A stretch of 64,000 nt of DNA from Axinella damicornis (lineage: Eukaryota; Porifera; Demospongiae; Axinellida; Axinellidae), in assembly GCA_963931865.1 (NCBI GenBank), contig OZ007516.1, positions 433,358 through 497,357 on the forward strand. The letters run 5' to 3'. Under the pieces are notes generated by a model, which saw only the letters and a list, made by a program, of their open reading frames with translations, did not search any database and was not told where the DNA came from. Position numbers and translations under genes: made by a program. This document shows positions 25,601 through 33,054 of the stretch, one piece after another; position 1 is the stretch's first letter, and each line of letters opens with the position of its first letter.

Positions 25601-27627
25601 GCATTAGGGTTAGGGTTAGCAAAGGACCTGGTTGCACTGAGGTAATCCTGTGTGTGAGTGCTCCACACAAAAGAGAAACTGAGGGGCAAGGCTTCACACA
25701 GTCACCCAAAGCCAATGAAGTAGACACTAATATTCAATAGTGAGAGAAGACATCCTGGTGGAACACTTAGAGTGAGGGAGTCAGGGGCTTCATGAATGGG
25801 GGGTTGTAGAGCTCTAAGCTCTCCTAACCCGGTTAGCAGACAGTGGCTGGTCTAGCGATTACCACAATGAGGAAGAGCCTAGCAAGTGTGGGAGACAGTG
25901 TATCTATTTCCTGGCACTCAAACAATACACTCCTTCAGTTACTACCAACTACTTCACTCAGGCTCGTTAGTGGGGAGTGATCTCATCCCGTTTACATTCA
26001 AGGTGGCAACCACACTCGTGGTAGGGTAGCGAACTCATAGAATGATGCCTCATGTGTCCTGGGAATGAGGCTGTAGCCTCTAGCCTGGGAAAGATGCTGG
26101 TAGTACGTTTGTGCTACGAAATGGCTCCGATGGAGTTCACAGTGGTGCATGTAGCTGTTGGGACTAGCTATTCACATTATGTGCTCTAACGATGGTAATG
26201 GAGTACATTAGAACTATTCACCTTGGGTTTGCAGTCTGGCGTCCTCCCTGGTCCGGGGGTCAGAGGTTGGTGACTTTGAAGGAGGAGTACGATTGCCTTG
26301 CGATCCTTGTGCACCTGTGGTGGTGGGTTGGGGGATGCGGGAGGGTGGGACAGGTGAGGAGCTAGAGGGGGCCTTGACAGCACTTTCCGTAGAGGGGACA
26401 GTGGATGGTGTGCTGCTTTCTCCTGGTGGAACATTTCCAGCTGAATTATTCTTCACAGTACCATCAGGAACGGAGGTCTCTGCGGTCCTCTTTGGTCCCC
26501 CATCACTGGTGGGTGTGGCTTTGGTTTGGCTTTGCTGTTTCACACTCTTCTGGGGTCGTGGAATCCTTGAGGGAGAAACGGGTTTCTCTTGCATCTCAGG
26601 AGTACTGGCCAGTGGGGACGCAGGTTCATCCTTACTTGGTAAAACCACTGAAGGTTGTTTCACTGATCCGGTCTGATCTGCCAGCTGTTTGTGAGTGGGT
26701 GGTGTGGATGGGGCAGCTGGTTTGGGGATAGCACTCTCCGTGGGTGGTTCTTGTACGGGGGTTGATTTGGTGGCCTCATAGTTGTCTTCCTCCTGAGACA
26801 AAGGAAGTTTGTAATTACAGATTTATCAATTGAAGCATGTTGAGACATTGGGAAAAGAAAACCAGTCATGCAGTTTCAGAAAGCCACAAACATTTGGAAG
26901 TACACACAACATGTGGGCTTCCCTACCGCACGGAATGGAATGGAACTGATCGGACCGGACTGGACCCAGACACTAATTCATGGAAAGGACCAGAATGGCG
27001 TACAATGCATGCACGATTCAGACCTCACAACTGGCACACAGAGAATTCCTGGTAATCTGAACTGAATACATACGGAGATTGGGCCAGTAGATATAGAGCA
27101 CTATTACATGTACGTACCCCAGTAGCAGTAGTTACTAATATTTAATTAGACTATTCTGAAAGATATCGATATAACCCGTAGTCTTAAGAATCCTGAATTC
27201 GCCTACACCATTTTGGTCAGGTCTGTTCTGTGGATTAGGGTCTGGGTCTGGTCCAGTCCACTCCGTGGAATAGGTAGGCCTCAACAAGTGAAGTAATATA
27301 GCTTTCATAGTTTTCTAATTAATGCCCACACAACAAAGCCTTGATAAAGCAGGGCTAACCATACGCCACACTCGCTATAAGTGAATTTCATGTCTGTATA
27401 GCATGGATAGCATTGCCTCTGTAGTGTGTTTAGCTGTATCATAGCTACAGAGAGAGCTGGGCACTTGCAGTACACGATGTAGTAGTGCATGTGAACTTAT
27501 TAGCCCCACATGATAGACAAGACGAGCCCTTGCAGAATAAGCAAGCTACCTTAGCCTTCTTAGGAGTAGCCTGCCCGTCCTTCTGAGCCTTCTCCTCAAT
27601 AGTCTTCTGCTTCAGCTTGGCAAACAT
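698..27627 (-). CDS. GOLGA4: Golgin-245/GOLGA4-like GRIP-domain golgin, 14 coding exons, complete
   Basis: Coding exons in transcript order: 27550-27627, 26222-26792, 24774-24937, 23195-23365, 22359-22562, 19950-19992, 17216-17259, 15577-15663, 14751-14804, 7821-13780, 6539-6629, 4786-4920, 2554-2601, 698-775. Every junction has GT/AG borders and compatible phase; the total is 7728 nt, 2575 aa plus stop (human GOLGA4 about 2230 aa). The N-terminus MFAKLKQKTIEEKA matches the N-terminal motif of golgin-245 and golgin-97, which captures endosome-derived vesicles and binds TBC1D23. Residues about 329-410 match the conserved N-terminal coiled coil of golgin-245 (SLEEKDEKISVMQMQ). A very long coiled coil follows, and the C-terminus is a GRIP domain, which in the family binds Arl1-GTP on the trans-Golgi. 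Inferred role: trans-Golgi tethering of endosome-derived carriers. The exon model is mine and has no transcript support; very small exons could be missed. The symbol denotes family resemblance. Confidence 0.93.
785..1500. repeat. Purine-rich minisatellite, 60-bp higher-order unit
   Basis: Built of GGATGGGAGGGTGGGGA-type units; between about 1201 and 1440 a 60-bp unit recurs almost unchanged. On the coding strand it is the pyrimidine tract ahead of the acceptor of the last golgin exon (AG at 776-777). G-quadruplex potential is high on the plus strand. Confidence 0.95.
1690..2553 (-). repeat. 38-bp minisatellite derived from the GRIP exon and its splice donor
   Basis: About 23 copies. On the minus strand each unit has TACATGATGGGTAGACAG then ACCAAGGTACAG, that is, the codons for YMMGRQTK from exon 13 followed by its GT donor. 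The exon itself differs from the units at a single codon (CGA for AGA). Unit variants lose one C (37 bp) or carry GCACTG for GTACTG. Confidence 0.96.
2554..2601 (-). CDS. GOLGA4: Golgin exon 13: core of the GRIP domain
   Basis: A 48-nt exon encoding YFKNVLFEYMMGRQTK (human YLRKVLFEYMMGRETK). The first codon is the GRIP tyrosine required for Arl1 binding in the family. The acceptor is TTGTTCCACAG|TAC, the donor ACCAAG|GTACAG. The last 24 bases of this exon, with the donor, are the seed of the 38-bp minisatellite that follows directly in the intron. Confidence 0.95.
3050..3644. mobile_element. TA-flanked MITE, about 595 bp
   Basis: Left end TACCGTATAGCGGGATATTT and right end AAATTTCCCGCTATACGGTA are inverted repeats of one another. 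The interior has further TTTTCGTA/TACGAAAA repeats. No transposase frame is present. The TA at both ends suggests a TA target site. Confidence 0.82.
3958..3997. repeat. Hairpin element, TAGCCTCRTTCCCAGGC family
   Basis: A short near-perfect palindrome, TAGCCTCATTCCCAGGC and its complement around a 5-base loop. One of many copies; others listed in the general entry. Confidence 0.85.
4786..4920 (-). CDS. GOLGA4: Golgin exon 12: linker and start of the GRIP domain
   Basis: Forty-five codons between CCTCTGCAG and GTAAAG, phase 0. After a Ser/Pro/Thr linker (FTTPPRSWSPSF) it ends EPHGSEFE, matching human GEPTEFE, the residues just before the invariant GRIP tyrosine. Confidence 0.9.
5258..5314. 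repeat. Hairpin element, TAGCCTCGTTCCCAGGC family
   Basis: Inverted arms GGCTCGTTCCCAGGCCCCAT and its complement separated by a short loop. Confidence 0.85.
5560..5832. mobile_element. MITE with about 58-bp terminal inverted repeats, copy 1
   Basis: Left arm starts TATCTTGGGCTAGGAATGAG, right arm ends with its complement CTCATTCCTAGCCCAAGATA. The interior contains CCATGGATTATAGCC and GAGTGCAATTTTTGAC. It shares sequence with copies near 6038, 46059 and 55218. Confidence 0.85.
6038..6307. mobile_element. MITE with about 58-bp terminal inverted repeats, copy 2
   Basis: Same arms as the copy at 5560-5832. A partial third copy of the interior and right arm follows to about 6450, so the element is arranged in a small cluster in the golgin intron. 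Confidence 0.82.
6539..6629 (-). CDS. GOLGA4: Golgin exon 11
   Basis: Acceptor GATACAG|GCTGGAG, donor CTCCAG|GTGAAC. One base completes the codon from exon 10, then LEGMLKEYKQALKS and QLHTQNQGLQ, corresponding to human LEDRLKKYEKNV just before the GRIP linker. It lies next to a dispersed repeat copy ending near 6450. Confidence 0.87.
6950..7820 (-). repeat. Minisatellite derived from the donor of golgin exon 10
   Basis: On the coding strand the units read GTGGTGAGGTGGGTGTGTGA then GGGTGTG with CACA variants, the same sequence as the exon 10 end and donor (GTGGTGAG|GTGGGTATGTGA). The array begins directly at the donor and fills most of the 1.2-kb intron. Every unit contains a donor-like GAG|GTGGGT. 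Confidence 0.93.
7821..13780 (-). CDS. GOLGA4: Golgin exon 10: 5.96-kb coiled-coil exon
   Basis: A single 5960-nt exon encodes residues 473-2458, uninterrupted Glu/Gln/Lys/Leu-rich coiled coil with no glycine-proline hinges after the first few residues. The segment EIKRKAEAKIASLKKQFQGK matches the human golgin-245 motif ELKRKAEQKIAAIKKQLLSQ, confirming orthology within the coiled coil. The acceptor is CTCAACCAG|GCCAAG. The donor GTGGTGAG|GTGGGT (phase 2) was chosen because it fits exon 11. The exon contains a recent 636-bp in-frame tandem duplication (9915-11186). Open frames on the opposite strand here are shadows. Confidence 0.95.
9915..11186 (-). repeat. In-frame 636-bp tandem duplication inside the golgin coiled-coil exon
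   Basis: Positions 9915-10550 and 10551-11186 are nearly identical (I count about five differences). 636 bp is 212 codons, so the frame and a coiled-coil register are preserved; residues about 1338-1761. Units run from LEALQSSQEEKVG-type sequence through EREKHQAQTMALKEEAKDQ-like segments. Confidence 0.95.
13790..14010. repeat. Purine-rich minisatellite before golgin exon 10
   Basis: Degenerate GAGGGGAGGAGG/GTTGAGGGGAGG units; the coding strand shows CCCCTCAACC motifs like the true acceptor CCCCTCAACCAG at 13781. Confidence 0.85.
14751..14804 (-). CDS. GOLGA4: Golgin exon 9 (54 nt): coiled coil
   Basis: Eighteen codons, EMMSGELRKKATELEQQQ, between TACCAACAG and GTGATAAT, phase 0 at both ends. 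A run of about 21 bases (C on the coding strand) lies about 22 bp downstream of the donor at 14708-14728. Confidence 0.82.
15577..15663 (-). CDS. GOLGA4: Golgin exon 8: coiled coil
   Basis: Twenty-nine codons (VTSLEGYLTKYKEGLKLAKE and on to LQLQAEK) between CACCCTCCCAG and GTAGGTTA, phase 0 at both ends. Heptad hydrophobics are regular. It resembles the human segment LKRCKETIQSHKEQ in type, not closely in sequence. Confidence 0.85.
17216..17259 (-). CDS. GOLGA4: Golgin exon 7 (44-nt micro-exon)
   Basis: Acceptor CACACAG|TACCGG, donor GGGAAAG|GTCAGT. Two bases complete the codon begun in exon 6; then it reads PDIHEAEVRELKGK, a heptad-compatible charged segment. Only this frame is open and fits both neighbours. 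Confidence 0.75.
18130..18650. repeat. Degenerate tandem repeat, about 130-bp unit
   Basis: Four copies containing CAGCCAGGATCTGTGGTTAA and TCATGGGTGAACCAG. It lies in the golgin intron between exons 6 and 7; no coding signal seen. Confidence 0.8.
18711..18756. repeat. Hairpin element, TAGCCTCGTTCCCAG family
   Basis: CTAGCCTCGTTCCCAGACCC and its near-complement, flanked by CTAG at both ends. Confidence 0.85.
19603..19897. repeat. C-rich low-complexity tract
   Basis: Almost pure C with T or TCC interruptions over about 295 bp, directly downstream of golgin exon 6 in the transcript (G-rich on the coding strand). Base counts here are likely unreliable. Confidence 0.9.
19950..19992 (-). CDS. 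GOLGA4: Golgin exon 6 (43-nt micro-exon)
   Basis: Encodes VRLLKEKVASQDVQ, which continues human QVSLLKQRLRNG directly after the ISVMQMQ of exon 5. Begins at phase 0 and ends with one base of a codon at GTCCAAG|GTAGCT; exon 7 supplies the other two. Confidence 0.82.
20491..20597. repeat. About 24-bp tandem repeat, five copies
   Basis: Units of GCATGGGGGGTTTCAATCTA with small changes. Intronic. Confidence 0.88.
22359..22562 (-). CDS. GOLGA4: Golgin exon 5: conserved N-terminal coiled coil
   Basis: Residues 329-396. It contains HQAKAHLEEAFRLSLEEKDE followed by KISVMQMQ, close to human DQQAKKHLQEEFDASLEEKD and QYISVLQTQ. This is the best diagnostic for golgin-245 outside the GRIP domain. The acceptor lies inside a roughly 49-bp duplicated CA/TCC-rich segment that offers a second acceptor-like AG. 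Confidence 0.93.
23195..23365 (-). CDS. GOLGA4: Golgin exon 4: start of the conserved N-terminal coiled coil
   Basis: Residues 272-328. After a Ser/Pro tract, the part TPHDELVAMLRKQRQT and RYKGRFSE aligns with human KEQLIQRLRRMERS and YRGKYSEL. Borders are CCCCTCAG|GAACCC and CTCAGAA|GTGAGT, phase 0 at both ends. Confidence 0.9.
24774..24937 (-). CDS. GOLGA4: Golgin exon 3: Pro-rich and basic segment
   Basis: The acceptor TTCATTAG|GTCGCAG was chosen because it restores the phase left by exon 2; the AG 7 bp downstream (GGTCGCAG|TGTC) would bring an in-frame stop. It encodes residues 217-271, including MFSRLRRRVVETASGLP, then GAGACCAAG|GTGAGG. Confidence 0.82.
25130..25665. repeat. About 62-bp minisatellite with telomere-like GGGTTAGGG cores
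   Basis: Nine copies containing GTTGCACTGAGGTAATCCTG, a TG run, GCTCAG and one or two TTAGGG motifs. It lies in golgin intron 2. Confidence 0.92.
26222..26792 (-). CDS. GOLGA4: Golgin exon 2: Pro/Ser/Thr-rich disordered linker
   Basis: Encodes residues 27-216, rich in Pro, Ser, Thr and Lys with SRIP-type basic-proline motifs, and of low expected order. The acceptor is TTTGTCTCAG|GAGGAAG and the donor CCCAAG|GTGAAT, ending with one base of a codon (phase 1). Human GOLGA4 also has a Ser-rich N-terminal linker before the first coiled coil. Confidence 0.85.
27550..27627 (-). CDS. GOLGA4: Golgin exon 1: start codon and N-terminal vesicle-capture motif
   Basis: Encodes 26 residues beginning MFAKLKQKTIEEKAQ, almost the same as the first residues of golgin-245 (MFKKLKQKI) and golgin-97 (MFAKLKKKI). 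The exon ends in a lysine-rich stretch at AAG|GTAGCT, phase 0. That conserved N-terminal identity decides the start codon. Confidence 0.92.
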
Positions 27628-28239
27628 CGTCAGCTTAGCAATGGCACCAGACGTTAAGAACTCGAGAGTAAAACCCTACTCATTAATATATTTTTTGACC
27701 ATTTGGCGGGAAGTTTGCGGGTAAAAGAATTTGTCATAGATACCCTTATGCCACCATGCAAAACTCTTTACAGTAAGACTATACTGTCTGTAATTCACAT
27801 GATCACTTTTGATGATTCTGAAATGTTTTCTTTTAGGTTCTTTTGAAGAACTTGCAGTATTACAGGACAATAAGTTGTGAGAGCACAGCCAAGTTACTCC
27901 ACAAAAATACAATGCACCGAACTTAACAAAACACAAATAAATCAACTAGTCATGTACAGTGGTCAGTGATTGAGAGAAGTCCACAATGACAGTCTACCAA
28001 ACAAGACACAAACAGAACACATACACTTACTACACACCAACTGAAGTGACAAGAAAGTTACAAAAAATGATCACCATAATACGTCACACCATGTAAACAA
28101 AATGAAGAATCACCTTGTGATGATGATAAATAATTTCGATTTGGATCTGTGACAATAACGCCTGTGGCTAAAACCTGTCAATGAAACTGTCCCGTCAGTA
28201 AAATAATCACCCATTTGACTCTGGGTCATCAAAGTTTGA
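27628..28239. other. Intergenic region between CDK5 activator and golgin
   Basis: AT-rich, 612 bp, no coding signal or tandem repeat seen. It must contain the golgin promoter and 5' UTR and the CDK5-activator 3' UTR. Confidence 0.6.
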
Positions 28240-29034
28240 CTATTGTAGTGAAGTGATACTCTTAAGTGATGCCAACATGTCAAGGTAGTACGAGTGGTCT
28301 CTGTTCAGTCTTAGCATGGGAGCTGAACACGACCAGGAGAGAGCGGTGCATCTGTCCCAGAAAGCAATCTTGTCTTGCTTGACTAGAAATGGTTTGAGCG
28401 GATAGCTGATTTCATTAGCGTTGTATGTATATGAGATGTATAGACACATTAGCACAAGCTCCTTCACATCTGCGAGTGTTCTGGGGACAAAATGTTGAAA
28501 GGCTCTTGAGAGTAGCATGTACGTGAACACGACATGCGAGTCCACCAGGAAGGAGTTGATGGTCCAGCCGTTCAGTTGGAGAGCACGGTCCGCGCAACGC
28601 ACCCACATGGCGATCTCTGTGGCTGAAGGGATGGTGTGCATGTGCGCACAGTGCTGCTGCACAAAAGTACCAAGGTTTTGGAGGAGGTCAGTAACTGTCC
28701 ATTTTCTCTCGACCTTCGTGGCTGCAACTATGTGGTGAGGCAGACCCTTAGTAGGCAGCTGAGATGCAGGTCTGGGCTTCTCCTTCACGTCCTCCTTCAC
28801 CGACTGCTCACTCGTCTTGAACGCCTCTTTCTCTACCTCCTTAGCTGCGTTTACCTTCGCCTTCTCAGAGTGAATTTTGTCCTTTCGTTTCGCGCTAACT
28901 TTCAGCTTCGCTGCAGCTGCTGTGATCTTCCTCATATCTTCTGCGAGTTTACTTTTCACGTCCATCCTTCTCGCCTTTGCGGCCCAACCGCTCCGCTGAA
29001 CGTGTCCCGGTATGATGCTCATGTTTGTGCCCAT
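28240..29034 (-). CDS. CDK5R1: Cyclin-dependent kinase 5 activator (p35/p39-like), single exon
   Basis: Encodes 264 aa. Family role: a cyclin-fold activator that binds and switches on CDK5 at membranes. The C-terminal half matches the p35 activator domain: WTVTDLLQNLGTFVQQHC, MWVRCADRALQLNGW, VVFTYMLLSRAFQ, CLYISYTYNANEISYPLKPF and AFWDRC. The start was placed at 29034 because it gives MGTNMSIIPG, corresponding to the p35 N-terminus MGTVLSLSPS with an N-myristoylatable Gly2; the frame is open 20 codons further up to 29094. Residues about 20-85 are Lys/Ala-rich and basic, as in p35. Human p35 is 307 aa; the spacer between basic region and activator domain is shorter here. It lies between the 3' end of the myosin and the 5' end of the golgin, same strand. 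The symbol denotes the family; p35 versus p39 orthology is not resolved. Confidence 0.93.
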   Translation of the reverse strand: MGTNMSIIPGHVQRSGWAAKARRMDVKSKLAEDMRKITAAAAKLKVSAKRKDKIHSEKAKVNAAKEVEKEAFKTSEQSVKEDVKEKPRPASQLPTKGLPHHIVAATKVERKWTVTDLLQNLGTFVQQHCAHMHTIPSATEIAMWVRCADRALQLNGWTINSFLVDSHVVFTYMLLSRAFQHFVPRTLADVKELVLMCLYISYTYNANEISYPLKPFLVKQDKIAFWDRCTALSWSCSAPMLRLNRDHSYYLDMLASLKSITSLQ

Positions 29035-29851
29035 TTCGGATGCAATATATCTGTTCGAAGTGCGAAAAGTTTGCTTGAAGCGTGACTTCTCCAAGGCGAT
29101 AACGAAGGTGCTAATGCACTAGCTTGCGGACGTGAATTCTTGCGATTAGCAGCTTAGTTGCAGCTGTAGCTAAACTTTACTACGGATTGCGAACTGCAAA
29201 TCCTTCTGTCAAGCTGCAAATGAATAACTATTTCGAACTGTAATGCACTTACATCAAAGCTGCGCCGACTTTATACTCACTGCCGGCCACTTTAGTGACA
29301 GACATCCGGCCATACAGGAACGTACATACATATAGTACATAGGATATGTTACATTGAGTGGTTGCTAAGATACGTAAGCACCCTGTATACATAGCACATC
29401 CGCCCAGGATGTTACGTTGAGCGGTACTAAAACAGTAGTACCCTACGCACGCAGTTGGCAGCAATAACAACTTCAAAGCAGTTTACAGTGTATTCAGAGA
29501 TACACCTTTCAGCAGCATGATTCTATGATGAGGTGTTACAAACACACAAATCCTCTGAAAACTGTGTTACAAACACATAATGCTCCAATGAAATTGCATT
29601 ATTCCAATGACGCTGTTTTACGATGCATGTTGCCTACAGCAGTATGATTCCTGTGAAGATACATTACAAAAATGCTTCCTAGGACACTGTGCTACAAAAC
29701 TTCAAAGAGATGGTCATAAATAATGCCTAAATGAAAGAGAGGCTTTAAAACTAAGATACCATTCAAAATGCAAACTTTACACCATTGAAAAGTAACGGAC
29801 ACACAAGACATCCAATAATCAAAGCTTAACGTCAACGTTCCCCACTTGTAT
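29035..29851. other. Intergenic region between myosin and CDK5 activator
   Basis: 817 bp without a convincing gene. Two similar stretches (GATACGTA/TACAGTGTATTC and GTTACAAACACA repeats near 29536-29580) are the only local structure seen. Confidence 0.55.
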
Positions 29852-30017
29852 CTAAAACCCAGCCGTTGGCCAAAAGAGGACCATGTGATTGGAACTGTTC
29901 TTTCTGAGGACGGGACGGGCCACTCTGTCCTCTTGGAAGTGCAGCTGTTTGCGTTTGCCTCCCATAGAGAAATTTAGTGGGTTAGCCACATTGATGGAGA
30001 GTTGCCGCCCAAACTTC
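29852..30017 (-). CDS. MYO1D: Myosin-Id exon 20: tail C-terminus and stop
   Basis: Acceptor TTTTTGCAG|GAAGTT; reads [20 protein letters not shown] and ends FWPTAGF, TAG at 29852-29854. Human has RHLQVNVTNPVQCSLHGKK. Found by motif; it has no long open frame. Confidence 0.9.
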
Positions 30018-32642
30018 CTGCAAAAATAAAATTAGTCCGGGGTGACAAAGGTATTACAACACTGCCACATAGTATTATTCTAGCTTGATAAACCCTGACG
30101 ACTGTAGTAACAAGGTGCTGTGGACTGACGGCGGAGGCTAAACACCACTTGATCATCGTTAGGTGCCAGTGTTTAACCCCCGCCATCAGTCCACAGCACA
30201 TTATTGCTAGCTAAAGGATGGGGCATCCACAACAGCTTCCAGGACCAGTTATTATACGTATGTCTGTCATGATGAACTCATCGAGATACACCTGCTGAAG
30301 GTGTACCTCCGTGTCGATGTACACAACCGGGCTCTCACCATTATGTAAAATCTATCCCAATCTCAAGGTGATAGGGTTGGTGAACCAGAGTTTGTCAATC
30401 GGTGAAAAGAGAGTTAACCCATTAACCGATAAATTATTTTTCTCCAGAGGTCTCTAGTAGCGTATGGATGCATTAAACCTACCATATCTCCAGTTCTCTC
30501 AGCTTTTCAGCCCCCAAACTCCACACACCTGACCTTGCAGCAATCCTCTACACTTTCGTGACTTTAACCACACCCACCCATCAAGGGACATCCAATAGTC
30601 ACGGCTCTCGGCCGACCATCGCTCGACTAGACTGAGAAAAATGCTTCACTGCCAGAAAAGGAGGGCCTACAAGGCGAGAGGACTGTTTTCTCAGCCCATT
30701 TGTGCAAAGGAGGACAGAAGTGGCCCGCTGGGCTCCAACCAAGGGCTCTTCAAGGCTAAGCCCAAACACCGCCATGCTGTCTGCACCCTTCGGGTGCACC
30801 CACCCACCTCCCCCTGCCCCGCCCTCTCTGCTGGCGCAGAGCCTATCTCCCAAGGACATTGCCGGAAGTCTGACATCACTGATGAAATCTCATGCCGTCT
30901 GTAGACGGCTTCATCGGTTAAAGTGTTAAATACAACAGAGTTTACAATTGCAAAGTGAGTGGCAGTGATGCACAAACAGAGCCTAAAAGAATGTTTATTT
31001 TCCGCAGCCAACAGATGTCAGATGTCCGTCAACAGGCCCTTAGGTACACAAAGCAATGGATCGACGGTCACGAACTTGCAACAATGGTCATGCTCCAGTC
31101 ATCGTTTGTACACTACACATCTCCCACTGCACTCAACTGTGACTTTGTTGTTTCGAGCAATAATATAATTATTGCAAGTGCCAGACATGAACGACAGGCC
31201 GCGAAGTCTCATAATCAAACCGTCCCCTGGAGAGGGTCTTGCACTGAGACTGGCGACAACTGCCGACAAGCGGTCTCACTATCAACCTGGAGAGGGTCTG
31301 TTACAGAGACCAGATTGCCACTATTCTCGTCAACCATCACGTAGTCACATTCCTATTGGGCACCAATTCCCAAATTTGTCACTAGCCTCGGGTCTGGAAC
31401 CGAGGTACCAAGCTCTTTTCCATCATTCTACCCGTCCCTGGAAAGTGTCTGGTACCAAGACCAGTGAAGCTAGTCTCGGTACCAGACCCTCTCCTGATTA
31501 GGGTTATGGTACCGAGACTAGTGACGACATGTCTCGGTACCAGACCCTCCCCCTGATTAGGGTTATGCTAGTGATGACCTGTCCGAATAGAAGAGATCCA
31601 TGTGGCATGATCCAGACCTTTCACAAAGCCAGATTGAAGATTTCTTCTTTTCACTTCTGTTTTGAAAAGGAAATGATCGTCAGAGCCGTGTTCGAATCTC
31701 AACGATATTCATGCACTGCAAATTGGAGCGAAACCAACAGCCGCAACTTTAATCCCATAAAGGAACTAATGTGGTTAGGAGCTTGTAATTCTACAAGCGG
31801 AACATCTGTTGTAGTGCTGGTTACCTTGCCACATTAGAATGAGAAACAACTGCTCCAAGGTGTGGGAGCACCGAGCATGCACTGGCATCTACAACACCCG
31901 CTAATTGGGTTCACTGAAGCGAAATATCAAGGGAGATAACACACCCCATCTGTCCGACAGGCGGGGGAGATGCGATATCTCAGGAAGTGATACAACACTA
32001 CACTGAATTTTGCAATGATACATCACGCCTATAGTCAGTTGCTGAATATTACATCATGTCCCTATCCCATATACACGTGCACTAATGCTGAGTCAGCACT
32101 TAGAGTTAGTGCCAAAAGAATATCCATATGGAGATGTTACCCAATACCCCATCCTCCCTTAACATGTAACGACACATACTGGCAATATTACACTACACAC
32201 AAACAATGCCTATACCTCCCACACGGGCTATCCAATTACTGCTTTGTGATACAGATTAGTCAAAAGCATTCTTTGCCGACAGACACACTACATATGGTGT
32301 TGCTAGGCACACCATGCATGTATGTGTGTGCACATGTGTATGGAGGAGTGTAACTATGGGTCGTTTGGTTAGAGACACAAGACTTGGTGTAACATTATCT
32401 CGTGTAGGCAACCATATCCACGGGTCATGCCTTCAACCAGGAGCTACAAAGGCATTGATTTCCTCTACTTCCTGTGGTGGTCGTGGGAAGGTTGGCATGT
32501 ACTGTAGCATGAACTCAGTCCAAGAGCAGAAGTCAGTTTGTTCTCAAAACCATTATGAGTGCAGGTGATCTCCTGCTATATTACCCAGATGGACAGACAG
32601 ATCCACATCTCCCACAACGTATAATCTATGCATACACACACG

Positions 32643-32733
<91 letters not shown>

Positions 32734-33011
32734 ACACTTACCTCTGGCAAATTTGGCAGAGGACGGCTATCAGCTCTGCCACACGGTTATCGTTCTGCGG
32801 GTTAACCATGTAGAAGAGAAGGTCCTTCCCATTGCGGAAGTGGATGGCAAAGGCCTGATCCAACTGAGGGCTCACACTCATCCCTCCCACATTGGTGAGG
32901 TGCAGGGGAGACTTCTTCTTCTGGTAGTGCTTTCGAGGGTCCAGTTTGAAGATGTCTGTGTCGGTAATGAGAATGGCTCGCTCCTGGGTCTTGCCCCGCT
33001 TGTTGACCTGT

Positions 33012-33054
<43 letters not shown>

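Noticed and set aside
25130..25665. Possible CRISPR-like array (regular repeats with spacers)
   Set aside because: Units are contiguous and near-identical with no unique spacers; the context is a eukaryotic intron. The same holds for the other tandem arrays.
26186..26434. Alternative frame across golgin exon 2 (Pro/His-rich)
   Set aside because: It overlaps the coding frame, breaks the reading phase into exon 3 and has no family resemblance.
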